Shown here in pieces: positions 1 to 12,075 of a DNA stretch of 64,000 nucleotides. The DNA is from Prosapia bicincta (Eukaryota > Arthropoda > Insecta > Hemiptera > Cercopidae). The notes below the pieces were generated by a model. That model did no database searches, was not told the origin of the DNA, and was given only the letters and a program-made list of their open reading frames with translations. A program made the position numbers and the translations under genes. Within the stretch, counting starts at the first letter, position 1, and each line of letters begins with the position of its first letter. The DNA lies in NCBI GenBank assembly GCA_036971475.1, contig JBAIZL010000001.1, forward strand, positions 279,099,925-279,163,924. The letters run 5' to 3'.

Positions 1-1890
1 AGCTTATTGAGAGAAATGATCATAGGTACGGATATGTTAATGAATGTGGAGGTACAACTCGAGTTTGGAAAATGGGAAATGGAATTTAAATATGAGAGTA
101 ACACAGAAAATAGAACTTATGAAGCAGATGGGAGATACAATGGAGATGTAAACGGTGTTAAGGCCAGGACAGGCGTGGGGACAAGAAAAGAGCATGGTGC
201 CCACAGTCAATTGGAAAACTAAGACCATAGGAAACCCAGAAATAGAGATTAAATAGAGGAAACAAATTTATAGGCATTAATCGACACAGGCAGTAAAATG
301 ACATGTATCAAGGAGAACTGGAAAAGAAAAATAATAATAAAATAGGAAGGGAGATATTAAATATAGGTAAAGGAAGCAATATGAATAAACTCTAGGTGAT
401 TATGTGTATAAGAAAACGTTAGCAGGAGATAAGTTTTAAGGGATGGTAACTATATCTACGATAATTTATTGGAAACTTCGTCGAGTAATGAATAAAGATA
501 AAATTATGTATATTTAAACTTCGTCGTATTGTAAGGGAGAATATGCGTTGATAAATAATGGAACTTCGTCGTATATATTATATATTATAAAAGAAATATG
601 AATCTATGATAATAAATATTAAAGCATCGTTGTAATAAAAATATGGTAATTGTGTATTTAAACTTCGTCGTATTGTAAGGGAGAATCTGCGTTGATAAAT
701 AAGTATTAAAACAAAATTTATATTCGTTGATATAGGGATAGTGTAATCGAAGGAACTATAGATATGATCAAATAGAGGATATGAAATTGCCGCCTTTAAA
801 AATATTAGATGTTAAACTTCATACAAAATAAACTGATATGATATAAGAAAATAATTGAACTGGATGTGAGATTGGAAGGGGAGATAAAATACTAACTTAG
901 AACTGAGAGTTAGATGAAGCTAAAAGCAAAATAAATATGAGATAAATGATAAACAGAGTAGTGACAAGGGGAAATAAGTTAAAATATATTAAATAACCTA
1001 ATTAAACAGAGATAGCAGGGATAAAAACGGAAGGAGTACAAGTAGGGTGCAATGTAAAGATAAAGATAGGTATATTCTGGATGAGCATAACAATATAAAA
1101 AGGGGAAATATAATTTGGAAAAAGGGGAATTTGAAAATAAAATGAAATATATAAATAACGTCGATAATATGTGAAATAAAATAAATGTCTACGTTAATAA
1201 GTGGAGGTAAGGTGAATTACCGTCATATATATATATGTAACAAAGTATATAGTATAATAAAGAGTTTAAAAAAAAAAAAATAATAATAATAATAAAATAA
1301 TAGTAATATGAAATTGGGGTTAAATTTAATATAGTTGTGTTCAGATAGAGTTGATAGATTTATAACTGAAGTGAGGTTGAGGCAAGGTTAAGACAAATTA
1401 ATTTTAATTGAAAAAAAAAAAATTTATGATGAATAAGTGGGAGGATGCGAAAAAAGAGATAGTAAATAGAATAATAAATAACAACATATAAAATTAATGA
1501 AATAGTATTATGCGAGTTTTAAACTAGTATAAACCATGTAAGACAAGTAGCTTGAAGTTTCAGCTCAGTATTTGATTGGTAAAGAGTTAAGATAAAATTG
1601 TATTATAGAATTAAGTATAAATGGACGAAAGTGGACAGATGAAGGTATAAATGACTTTTAAGTGGACAATTATAAAAGTGGTAAAGACAATGGACAATAA
1701 GTTAGCCAAAGTGTTGAGGTATAACGTACTCAATAAAAATGTGTTCAGGTAGTTATTAAATAAAATGTACAAGTAGGAAATAAATGTTAATTTAAAAAAA
1801 AAAATATGTATATTTAAGCAAGCTTGTAAAATGTAAAAAAAATGTGTAATGTAGATATTAGGATTATTTTTTTTGTTTAAATTAAATTAG
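1..1890 (+). pseudogene. Decayed internal region of an LTR retroelement with retropepsin remnant
   Basis: A purine-rich stretch that precedes an LTR. Around 268-325 the translation gives an aspartic-protease-like start, ALIDTGSKMTCIKENW, with the DTGS active-site motif. Upstream, 7-222 is open and contains IIGTDML, which resembles the C-terminal flap-side motif of retropepsins. Having that motif before a DTGS motif is odd and may reflect a rearrangement or two overlaid copies. From about 330 onward stops are frequent and no RT or integrase could be read. The region ends in a polypurine tract (ttagggga at about 1887-1894) directly before the LTR, as expected of an LTR retroelement 3' end. Family (gypsy or BEL) not settled. 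The element continues beyond base 1. Confidence 0.55.
460..710 (+). repeat. Short direct repeats with aaacttcgtcgtattg core
   Basis: A block with aaacttcgtcgtattg followed by aagggagaatatgcgttga occurs at about 515-565 and again at about 659-706, some 144 bases apart. Partial copies of cttcgtcg lie at about 475 and 563. It looks like an internal duplication within the decayed retroelement. Confidence 0.7.
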
Positions 1891-1896
1891 GGGACA

Positions 1897-3312
1897 TTAT
1901 AACATTTATAGAATGGGCTATATAATATTATTTAAGAATTGGAAAATAGATGAGAAATAACTCACTCAAAATTTAGAAAAAAATTCATTAAAAGATTGGT
2001 TAGGTTAAAATTGAAACTAAATTCTGGTAAAAGCCTAGGAATTGTAAACAAGGTTTTTGAACTGGAAATGTATTAGGAAATTTGTTATATCAAATAACCT
2101 AACACATAAATTAAAATAAGATAATCTAATAATAGTTATGTGTAAACAAATTTGTAAACTGTAGGAACATAGGGCTAAGTAATTACTTGAAGGAAAAAGT
2201 GAAAAAACGATTGTAAACAATGTAAGGTTATGTTTATGAAAGACCAAGCAAAACACACACAATTCGGAAATATCACAAAAGTAAAACACAAAGACACTTC
2301 ACACACTAATAATATTAATAAAATAAACACTGGAAACTTTATTAAGGATCGGAAAATTAAAACAGTAAGTTTCAACCAAAGTTAACAAGATTAAAACTGG
2401 TGAAAATAGTTCGTTGACATTAACAGCTGTAAAAACATGTGTGAAAGTCTAGTGGAAAGAAATCGAACTAAATTATAACCCATATGTGTTTTTTTTGAAG
2501 AAGAAAGCCGCCATATTTGTAAGATTTTTAAAAGAAAATAGAAGGACGCGTAGTGAGAGTTGAGTTGGGAATGGCGTGGTGACGCTCTAATACCAGACCT
2601 TGCTGGGCAGTCAAAATTCTATTTATTTGGAAAGAGTTCGTCTAAATTATACAGTTTTGTGAGTAAACTTGGCCAGATTAAACAGGAATAAGAAAATTGA
2701 AAGAGTTAATACAGTGAAAATATAATTTGAAAGAACTAAAACGGATTTAAGTGTGTGAATTGTTTAATTGGAGAGAACGGGAATTTACGTAAGCGACCAG
2801 CAAAATTTTGATCTTTATTAAGTTGAGTAATAGCGCTATAAAAATAACTTTAGTGGACTTTTAAGATAGTAAAGAAGTTTAAATTTGTATATTAGGATAT
2901 CTTATAGTTAATTAATAGTTCGAAATAATCCAGTTCAAATAGTTTGGCCTTTTTTTTGCATTTTCAAAATTTAATATTGTTTGTTCAAAATTTATTTAAT
3001 TCACCTAAGAATTTCTAAAAATATAGCCCATACTATAACCCCGAGATATCAAGAGATCTTAAACTAGCCAAAGGTATTAAAATGTGGTAACTAAAAAAAT
3101 TAAAAGAAAATAAGAAATAGTATATTTTGTTAAAAAATTGTTAAGTTGTAAAATTTTGTTTTGTGTATTGTTTAATGTTGAGATGAAATTGAAATAATAA
3201 ATGTTTTGAATTGTTCTTGAGTAGTTTTTTGGTTTTGGTTATTAAATAGAAATAATATATCTTCATAAAATAGTAAAACCCCGTTGCGTCTGTTTTATAA
3301 TTATGTTATAAT
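1897..3312 (+). mobile_element. 3' LTR (about 1.4 kb) of the decayed LTR retroelement
   Basis: This block is matched along its length by the reverse complement of 44513-46005. Matching landmarks include aacatttatagaatgggc at the 5' edge, the stretch around 2040-2380, the agaaagccgccatatttgta segment near 2500, and accccgttgcgtctgtttta near the 3' edge. A polypurine tract lies immediately upstream, which marks this copy as the 3' LTR of an element reading along the plus strand. The right edge runs into a short TA microsatellite. Exact termini are uncertain because TG/CA ends are not clean. Confidence 0.75.
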
Positions 3313-3559
3313 ATATATATATAAGTTTAATGAATTTTGCCTGGACCAACAAACTTTAACATAACCTTTAACAATAAATAAAAATAAACCACTTCTTCAA
3401 TGTACTTGTAATAACCTTGTGGTATCATCAAATTTAATTTTCATGTGTAATAATAGCCTCTACCTTAAAGTAAGTGGGTAAGCAAACCATAAATTACTTA
3501 GCAATCAATAACTAATATAAGTCAAATTATTTTACATGTAATCTACAAAATAAGTCTAA

Positions 3560-4810
3560 GAAATTGAGAGGTCCTGTCAGTATAGTGATTGGAGGGGGGG
3601 TTATTAAAAACCTTTTGTTGGGAGCCACTGCTCCAAGTGATCATTAGCATCTATGTTGGCAACAGGGAAGTGCTGATGAGCTAAGAGGCTGCTGTTTTAA
3701 GGCAGGATTTCTACAATGTGGTCAAAAAGTGTATGTGGTTTGTACTGAATTATTTCTTTGAATATGTAATTATTTTGTGTTTTGGTATGTTTGTAAATTT
3801 CATATCCTTTTAGTGGTTGAAATGAGTGTACATTTAGTCTATTTCCACTATTTAATTAGCAAAAGATTAGTTGCATCATATTTAATATATTTTATTGAAT
3901 CTTTGTTGAAAGGTGCAAACAGATTTTCTAGTGCAGACTGATTCTTAAATTAGAATCTAGCAAACAAGAAGTTACAAACTAGAGTGATGACTATTTTCTA
4001 CGGTCGCTAAATATAGGCATGAGGTAAGCTCCGACCATTCTTCGCCCTCGGCCAACAAACAACGACTGGGCATTTTGAACGAAATAGGCAATGTCAAAAA
4101 GTACACTATATAATAAATATCTAATATGAACTACAGCTAATAACAATAATTAAAATAAAAAAATAAAACACTAATTAAAATAATGCATCGTATTTGAAAA
4201 AAGACAAATAGAGACTAATAAAGTAAAGAATATAGAGATGAGTTAGGGATAGGACCTTAACTGCATTTACTTATTTACTATTTAATTTTACTATAAAATA
4301 CTTTCATAACTATTGAATAATTTTTATCTTTAATACATTTAGCTAAAAAATAGTTTGATCTAATACTAATTAAGTATTAGATCAAAATGTTATATTAACT
4401 AAATGTATCTAAATGTAGCTATTTTAACTAAAGGTTGGTGTCACTTTAGTTTGTAACTTCTTGTTTGCTAGATTGTAATTTTGTAATAAGACCCTCTGAT
4501 GAAAATGACAGGATCATCGAAATCTACATAAGGGTTTAATCTTAAGTAACTTGTTTTATTTGTTATTTTTTACTATTTTTGTGTTATTACCGTTCATTCC
4601 AATATTTTCATTGTGATCTAATTTGAGGTTTGTTTAGGTATACAAGTTTGATAAATTTCTTTTTCTATTCTGTTGTGTTGTTTTTTTCACTTTTTTGTTT
4701 TGTGTGTGCCATAGTTATCAATTATTCTGTTACTATATCTATTTCTGTTATAATTATTTGATTGTATTTATTTAATCACTTTTACATTAGTTTATGACTA
4801 TCCAAACTTT
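3560..4810. mobile_element. Penelope-like element fragments, including a terminal repeat with hammerhead motif
   Basis: Bases 3700-3880 resemble 10200-10340, which is the 3' coding end of the minus-strand PLE, so this is a second PLE copy; read on the minus strand it gives LKGYEIYKHTKTQNNYIF, typical of PLE C-termini. A terminal repeat follows: 3953-3990 and 4439-4482 are inverted copies of tagcaaacaagaagttacaa, and 4491-4640 carries a hammerhead motif plus downstream leader matching the reverse complement of 33880-34050. The final stretch, 4775-4810, is the outer end of a different PLE, cut from its body at 10081 by the LINE. No intact reading frame. Confidence 0.6.
4491..4535 (+). ncRNA. 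Decayed hammerhead ribozyme of a PLE terminal repeat
   Basis: Stem I strands accct (4491-4495) and agggt (4531-4535) pair fully. The core ctgatga and gaaa are both present at the right spacing. Compared with the copy at 34006-34050, stem II has two mismatches and the short stem III has lost its self-complementary form (tctaca instead of tgtaca). Hammerheads in PLE terminal repeats are an established family. Probably inactive or weak. Confidence 0.7.
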
Positions 4811-5220
4811 CCCGGATAGCTGGCCTGAGCAACCGTCCATGGGTGGCAGATAGTGGAACAGCCTACAGATATGTAGGTTACTTGTGAATAAGGATTCCAG
4901 AAGGTTTCTGAATAAGCAGGCCTGGACCAAGGCAATGGTTCAAAGGTGAGGAATTATCCCTCCTCGTCAGTCAACCGGTTGGGTGTGGTAGAAATAACTG
5001 CTCTGACTAGGGACTGGGGTAGATGGGAATTAAGTCCTCACAATGCTACTCTCACCTCCCAGGTGAACCAAGGGCAATGCCGCAGTGAAGTATGGGCGGG
5101 AACTACTCTAACGACACAGTTGTAACAAAAGAGAGTAAAGCAGGCTGTTCGCTCCAAGAGCAACAGTTAATAATGTCCTGAACTTGGGGTAGGCTTCAAG
5201 GTCAGTGACTGAATAGATGA

Positions 5221-6389
5221 GTGGCTGCAGGGTATAAAATGCAGTCGTACATGATCCCCTTGAGGAACCGGACAAAACCTCATTGTATGTTGTCTTGCCA
5301 GGGCAGTGGGAGCTCTGCTCTGGTTGACCGTTCTTTCGCCCTTACTCGTGGGAAGTTAATGGACCAAACTACTAATACAAAAATTGATTTTGAGACTGCA
5401 CAGACAGTGGGAGCCAATGAGACGGCAAACCGTGAGTCTGTAGCAGATCTGTCAACGGCAACCACCACTGGGGGTGCGGGGGCGGCTACCAAGCTGCCGA
5501 CTGCAGAAACCAGTGAAATGGCTGTAGAGTTGAGCACGCTTTCTTTACGGAGAAAGCGTATGAGTGGAGCGGCCAAAAGGCGGCTCCGAAGAGATCAGGC
5601 GAGAGCAGCAGGAGGGCCAATAATCCTGAATACAAAACGAAGGAGAGGCCAAAACCGAGCCGAGCTTGTCAAAGTCCAGGGCTTGGATGTTGTGAGGAGG
5701 GAGGTGCAACAGGGAAGCAATCGACCAAGAGCACCAAACGCCAGCACGCCCAAAAGGCCTAGGAGTTCGACGTCCAATCCCTCTCCAGTGGAGGGAGGAA
5801 AGAAGAAAGCGGGGGGGATGCTGCAGGGTCTTCGGGCACATACGGTGATACCCTTCGGCAAAAGCTAGCCATTGTCCTAGTCAGTTACCCAGAGAGACAA
5901 CTCTCGGAAGAGATGGCGTTGGCGCTGGAGGAGCTGTTCTTCTCAGAACTGCTGTCCGCTGAGACGGAGAGTGGGGACAGAGGGTTCAGGACAGCATACT
6001 TAGAGAGGGGGGCTCTAAACGTTGTATGCTCCTCACGGGAGAGTCTGGAGTGGGTCCTTCGGGTCCTGCCAAGCTACACCCCTCACAAGGAGATCTTTTG
6101 CATTGCAAAAGTTTCAATGTGGGTGCCCAAACCCTACAATGACAAGGACCCGGAAGAGATCCTGAAGGTGGTCAAAACCCAGAACCCTGGTATAGTTCAG
6201 GATACTTGGAAGGTGATTGCTAGGAAAAGGGAGGATGCAGGTCTTACCCTTATACTGTATATAGGAGAAGGCTCCCTCAGGGCACTGCGGAACAACAACC
6301 TGAGGGTGAATGTGGGGCTGAGACAGGCCACGTTCAAGGTGCTCTCTAGTCCTGGGGCTGCTTTGCGGACACAGGCAACTGCTAAGTAA
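5221..6389 (+). pseudogene. LINE ORF1 (nucleic-acid-binding protein, frameshifted)
   Basis: ORF1 of the LINE, expected to coat element RNA. The first segment (5221-5868, 215 codons) is basic, with runs such as RRKRMSGAAKRRLRRD and several Lys/Arg clusters, and ends early. The coding sense resumes in another frame at about 5830, reading GTYGDTLRQKLAIVLVSY, and continues to the stop at 6387-6389, so one indel at about 5830-5865 splits the frame. The second half, with a conserved core near VSMWVPKPYNDKDPEEILK, resembles the DUF4780 domain found in insect retroelement ORF1 proteins. No CCHC zinc knuckle could be seen. The stop is nine bases before the ORF2 start. The exact start is uncertain, since the 5' coding edge is not conserved enough to judge. 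Confidence 0.75.
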
Positions 6390-6397
6390 GCAGAACG

Positions 6398-9300
6398 ATG
6401 ATCAAGTTTCTCCAAGTGAACCTACAGCACAGCAGGGCAGCTAGTGCTGTTGTGTGTAGGATGCTGGACAGGGGAGAGGTGGACTTGGTGCTCATCCAGG
6501 AGCCATGGATTTCTGGAGGACGAATATGCGGGCTGGCGATACCTGGAGGTAAGTTGTTATGATAAGAACTCCGGTGTTCCCAGGACGTGTATCCTGGTCA
6601 GGAGGGGGTTGAGTGCTTTTGTACTAACGGACTTCTGCTGCAGGGACTTGATAGCAGTGATGGTGGAGCTGCGGGCGGAGGGGAGGATGAGGAGGCTGAA
6701 CCTGGCCACAGCATATCTTCCCTTTGACTACACGGGGGCTCTACCAACACAAGAGCTGAGGAGGCTGGTTGAGCACTGCGGGGCTGTGGATGAGGAGCTG
6801 CTGGTGGAGATGGATGCTAACTCCCATCACACTTCGTGGGGAAGTACAGGTACCAACACTAGAGGTGAGGAACTTTTAGCTTATCTTAGCTGTAAGAATT
6901 TACTAGTCTTAGATCAGGGGGAAGAGCCGACGTTTGTCACTAGGGCCAGACGGAAGGTCCTGAACATTATGGTGGCATCGAACCAGATGGCTAGGTATGT
7001 ACTAAATTGGCATGTGTCGGATGAACCGTCTCCTTCTGACCACAGACATATTAGGTATGATATCTCCCTCAATCCAGCCATGCTTTGGCCAACCAGGGAT
7101 CCAAGAAGAACAGACTGGGACTCCTACAGGAGGGACCTGGGTGTTCGGATTGAGGAGGCTGGATTGGAGTATGGTGGGAGGAGAGAGCTAGAAGACTCTG
7201 CCACATTGGTTGGCGAGGCTATAATAGAATCCTTTACTGATAACTGCCCTCTCAGTGAGGGGAGAAAAGTAGGGGATCCGTCATGGTGGAATAAGAAGCT
7301 AGCTAAACTTCGGAAGACCACCAGGAGACTCTTTAATAGAGCAAAAAAGAACAGGGAGTGGGACCAGTATAGGAAAACACTAACTGAATACAACAGGGCA
7401 ATTAGATAAGCACGCAGGAAGTCCTGGAAGGAGTTTTGTCATGAGATTGAAGAAACTCGGGAAGGGGCACGACTGCATAAAGTGCTCTCTAAGGACCCAG
7501 TTAACTCGGTGGGGATGCTAAGAACCCCATTGGGAAATATAACAAAAACTGCAGGGGAAACTGTGGAAGAATTAATCAGAACACATTTCCCTTGCAGTAT
7601 TCTAAGGAAACTTGGGGGAGCAGACACTGAACCAGATGCCAAACCCTCCACAAGTCGTGGTAAGAGGGAGGACTGGGAAGTGGCAAGGAGGATTACTACT
7701 CCACAAAGGGTAAGATGGGCTATAGGCACATTTAAACCCTACAAATCTCCAGGTCCAGATGGGATCTATCCTGTGCTGCTGCAGCAGGAAATGGATATGC
7801 TGGTGCTGGTACTTACTAAATTATACAGGCTAAGCATTGCTCTAGGGCATGTGCCGGCAGCCTGGAAATCTAGTAAGGTGGTCTTTATACCTAAGCCCAC
7901 CAGTAACCAATCGGAAGGGAAAGGATACAGACCTATTACTCTCATGTCCTTTGTTCTTAAGGGACTTGAAAAACTGGTTGCTAGGCCTATTAGGGGGGTG
8001 CTTTGGCCATAAAACCACTGCATTGGAACCAGTATGCTTATCAACCGGGTAAATCTTGCGAGGGAGCTCTCCATCAAGTGGTTAGTAGGATAGAGCCAAT
8101 GATCACTAAGAAAGGTTGTGCCATTGGTGCCTTCCTCGACATTGAAGGGGCTTTCAATAAGCCCTCAGTGGAGACGATGGTAAATGGTGCAAGGCGCCAT
8201 GGATTGGATGCGACCACTTGTGGCTGGATAAGTTCCATGTTAACAACAGAAGCATTTCTGTAGAGGTGGCAGGGGAGGTCAAAAGGGCGGAGACAAGTCT
8301 GGGCTGTGCACAGGGGGGGGGGGGGTTCTCTCTCCTCTGTTGTGGTCCCTAGTGGTTGACAACCTTATTGAACTCCTGAATGAACAGGGGTACTTCTGTC
8401 TGGGATATGCGGACGACATAGTAGTTCTGATCCTGGGCAGATTCCCTGATACAGTCCTTGAGGTAATCAGAAATCCTCTACGACTGATTGAAGAGTGGTG
8501 TAATAAGGAGAACCTTAGGGTAAATCCGAAAAAGACTGCTCTTATTAACTTCACCAGACAGCGAAAAGATCTACAACCGGATACCTCACTTGTTTGGTGA
8601 ATACCTTGAGTTTGTGGGGGAGGTGAAGTACCTGGGAGTTACTCTGGACAGGAAACTCACCTGGAACCCACATCTTGAGAGGACAGTTAACAGGGCCAAA
8701 AGGGCCCTGACGACAGTGAGAAGAATGGTGGATAAGAAATGGGGACCGAAGCCATTAATGATGCACTGGATGTATCTGAGGGTGATTAGACCTATGATCA
8801 CCTATGGAGCTCTGGTGTGGTGGACAAAGGCCAACCAGGCACAGACAGGAGCTCAACTGAGCTCTATCCAGAGATTGGCCTGTCTGTGCACACTGGGAGC
8901 GATGTCAACTACACCTGGTGCAGCAATGGAAGTAATGCTTAACCTCCCTTCCCTTGAGCTTGTCCTTAGGTGAGAGGCGAGGCTGGTGGCATGGAGATTG
9001 TGTAACTCGAATAATTGGGCTAATCTCCCAGATGTTTCGGGACATATGAGTATCGAGTGCGTGGTCAAAGAACCCGTCTTGGAAATGGGCAGTGACCACA
9101 TTACTCGGACGTTTGCACCTGACCAGGCGCACCAAACTATGATGGAATGGTCAGGGTCAGTAACATTGGGAGCTCAGATCTGGTACACAGATGGCTCCAA
9201 GATGGACTTCGGCACTGGAGCGGGGGTGTATTGTAAAAACCCAAGGGTAAAGCTAGTTTTTTCCTTGGGGGAGGCATACCTCTGTCTTTCAGGCCGAAAT

Positions 9301-10004
9301 ATATGCTATGAATGCCTGTCTGGGAGAGATAGCAAGAAGGGGAATACATGGGACCCGGATTGCTATTTTCTCTGACAGTCAGGCAGCAATTAAGGCGCTA
9401 AACGGACATGTGGTCACCTCGGCCATAGTCAGGGAGTGCCTAAATAACCTACAAGCCCTGGCAAGGTACAATCAAATCAAGATAGGTTGGGTGCCAGGGC
9501 ATAGGGGAATATTTGGAAATGAAGCCACAGATGCGCTGGCCAGAGAGGGGTCTTTGACTTCCCTGATTGGACCGGAGCCGGCGATCCAAATCCATGGTCA
9601 AGATTGCAGTGCGAAGGTGGATGGCTGAAAGACACTGTGAGCACTGGATCGGGGCTGAAGGGATGAGACACAGTAAGCTAACCCTTAGGAAACCTTCCTT
9701 GGGGCTGCAGAAGAGTCTCATCTATCTGTCTAGGCAGGAATTGAGGATAGCCACAGGTCTACTCACGGGACACTGTGGACTAAGGAAACATCTGCATAAA
9801 ATGGGTATCTACAAAGATGAACCAGTGTGCAGATTATGCGGGCAAGAACTGGAGACTGCCACACACATCAATTATAGATGTGAAGCACTTGCCGAGAGGC
9901 GCTACAACCTCTTTGGTGATAGTACAGCTCTGGTGGATGCTGAAGGTAAAACACTAGTCAGGAAACTCCTAAACCTGGTAAGAGGGAAGGGGCTCTTTGA
10001 CTAG
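6398..10004 (+). pseudogene. LINE ORF2 (endonuclease, reverse transcriptase, RNase H) with many lesions
   Basis: ORF2 begins at ATG 6398 with MIKFLQVNLQHSRAA and LIQEPW, the start of an APE-type endonuclease; later endonuclease motifs are DANSHHTSWG and SDHRHIRYDI. The RT region holds YKSPGPDGI, GYRPITLMS, AFLDIEGAFNK and the catalytic box GYADDIVVL near 8403. RNase H shows all four acidic positions: YTDGS, QAEIYAMNA, FSDSQAA and GNEATDALAR. The C-terminus has CRLCGQ...HINYRC, a CCHC-like motif. Lesions: a frameshift near 6520, an in-frame stop at 7407-7409, frameshifts near 8005, 8265, a run of G at about 8311-8323, near 8590, a stop at 8971-8973, and shifts near 9290 and 9600. Catalytic residues survive but the protein cannot be made in one piece. 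Confidence 0.88.
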
Positions 10005-10080
10005 ATCAGGGAGGTAAGTACAATATACCTTAAGGTAGCGGGCAGTTTAAACCCGCTCCCAAGATTTAAAAAAAAAAAAA

Positions 10081-11640
10081 TACAAACTTTAAATTTTGTA
10101 AAAACTTACTGAGACAGAACATTTTTGATCACTCCGTGGCAATCTTCTTCAGTGTCTTCTGCTTGGAGTTGTTAGGTTAAGCGGTGACGATTTTAAAGGC
10201 AGGTTTTCAATAGTATGTGTGATTTGTATTGGGTTTGTTCATTTAATATGTTTGTACTTTGTGTTTTTGTGTGTTTTTAAATTTCATATTGTTCTAAGGT
10301 GTTGACATGTAGTCTTTTTGTTGATGTGTACGATTTCTAGGTTATGGTAAATGTCTGTGTATTTGTATCCTGTTTCTTTTATGTGATTGTAAAATGCTGA
10401 GTTGGTGTTCTGTTTGTTTTCCTCAACTCTTTGTTTGAAGCTGCAACCTGTTTGCCCAATGTTGAATTTGTTGCACTTGTTAAACTTTAATTTGTATACG
10501 CTTAGTGCTTGTAGTTTATCTTTGTTGTTGGTGTTGTGTTGTATTTTATATTATAATTGTTATTAGTTTTGTATGCTATTTTGTATCATTTTTTTAATTT
10601 GTAGGCTATTTCATTTGATGATCTATTTATGTATGGTATTATGATGTATTTGTTTTCTTCTCTGTAATGTTAATGTTAGTGGTTTTTTGTATATTGTGCC
10701 ATAGTTTGTCTATTATGGCGGTGCCGTATCCATTTGTGTATGCTAAATATTTAATGGTGTCTAATTCTTTGTTTATGTTTTCTGTGGTCACTGGAACTTC
10801 TTTAAGTCTATGGAGCATGAATCTGAAGGCAGGGTGTTTGTGTTGGATAGGGCGGTTTGAGGTGTTGTGGATAAGTGTGTCTGTAGTTGTGGGTTTCCTG
10901 TAAATGTTAAGCTGTGTTTTTGTGTGTGGCTTGGTGAAGTCGAGGAAGTTAAGAGATCGGTTAGTTTCAATCTCTGAGGTGAACTGGAGTTTTGGGTGTA
11001 TATTATTAGTGTAGGTAAGGAGATTTTCGTATTGTTGGGTGTTGCCTCTGAATAGTGTTATGATATCCTTCACGTAACTGTCCCAGTAAATGATTTTGTG
11101 TGCATTTGTATTGTTTGTGAGTATCTTGGTGTTTTCTATGTGTTGTAAGAAAATTCGCTTAGGACACTGCTGATAGGACTTTCCATGGGTAGGCCATCTG
11201 GTTGTGAATAGAAGTTTGAGTTGTGAGTGAAATAGTTTTATTTGGTGATGGTTTGGAGGATGTTTAGGATTTTGGTGACGTGGGTTATTGGTTTGTTGTT
11301 TTGTACTAATTGGGTCTTTAGGATGTTAAGGGTTTCGGAGCGATAGTAGTGTTTAATTGTTTGGTTTGTTTGTGTCTTTTATTTTATTTATAAGGTTTGT
11401 TTTGTTTTTTATGTCTGTGTCTATGTTCAAGTTAATACATTGTGTGATTATTTTGTCCATGTATTTTACTAGTTAATGTACAGGGTCATTTTGGTAGTTC
11501 ATAATGGTTTGGATGGAGACATTGGGTTTGTGAATTTTAGGGAGAGCAAGGAGGGTAGGTGCTTTAGGGTGGATTTGTTTTAGGTGGTATTATTTGTTTT
11601 TGCTGATAATGTATTTGAATGTATTAATTAGTTTTAGAAA
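10081..11640 (-). pseudogene. Penelope-like element polyprotein remnant (RT plus GIY-YIG endonuclease)
   Basis: Read on the minus strand. RT motifs: QPDGLPMESPISSVLSE near 11190-11150, then YWDSYVKDIITLF near 11090-11060, then RSLNFLDF and IYRKPTTTDTLIHNTSNRP, then LAYTNGYGTAIIDKL. This order is diagnostic of PLE RTs. The metal-binding box YVDD reads YVKD, so a catalytic Asp is lost. A GIY-YIG nuclease follows at about 10490-10320: FNIGQTGCSFKQRVEE. The 3' end (10150-10095) reads EDTEEDCHGVIKNVLSQ, a terminal motif shared with foldbacks nearby. The open stretch 10639-11073 is only part of the whole. The terminus of this element lies at 4775-4810, displaced by the LINE. The 5' part is cut off at about 11640 by another repeat. 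Confidence 0.85.
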
Positions 11641-12075
11641 TATACCTATGAAGTATCAAGCCAGGGTAGATCTGTAATTTTTATCCAGCCAGAAATATAA
11701 TTTTATACATTTAACCAAACAAGTGTACAGACGTAAGGCAGAACAGAAATCATGTGATGTCACCTGACAAAAAGATTTACTCTGTAACAGTAGATATCTA
11801 ATTAGGTAATGTTTTATAAGATTACAACCAAATCTATCATAAATGGACACTTTACAGGTATATTTTAATATAGGTATATAATAATGTATACAATTACAAC
11901 CAAATCTATCCTAAATGGAGACTTTATACGTATATTTAAACATATATATTTATTTGTAGTATGGCGCAGACGTAGTACTTCTTACTACTCCACACTGAAT
12001 TTTTTGCCCAACTTTAATTTGATAACAAAACAACCTTTCATATAAAAAAAAAATTGTTTTTCATTTTCAATTTTA
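11640..12075. repeat. Copy of the 'tatacctatgaagtat' repeat family
   Basis: Contains tatacctatgaagtatc (11641 on) and two copies of attacaaccaaatctatc with intervening gtatattttaatataggta, plus the outer motif tccacactgaattttttgcc at about 11990. All recur in the cluster at 52380-55200. Probably a non-autonomous element of that family. Confidence 0.6.

Larger units (their letters stand above)
4811..10080 (+). mobile_element. Near full-length non-LTR retrotransposon (LINE, I/LOA-like) inserted in a PLE
   Basis: The element runs from a GC-richer 5' region at 4811 to an A-tract at 10068-10080. It is flanked by tccaaacttt (4801-4810) and tacaaacttt (10081-10090), a 10-base target duplication with one mismatch. 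Joining the flanks restores the PLE terminal sequence seen uninterrupted around 16480-16560 and 16600-16690, an independent proof of the insertion. The domain order is ORF1, then endonuclease, reverse transcriptase, RNase H and a CCHC-like motif in ORF2. An RNase H after the RT points to the I superfamily (I, LOA, R1-like) rather than jockey. Base composition is clearly less AT-rich than the surroundings. Several frameshifts and stops make it non-autonomous. Confidence 0.92.

Noticed and set aside
3670..3690. gtgctgatgagctaagag as another hammerhead core
   Set aside because: No GAAA or stem partners at the required spacing.
5280..5861. Minus-strand open frames overlapping LINE ORF1
   Set aside because: They are shadows of the plus-strand coding region, which has the domain content.
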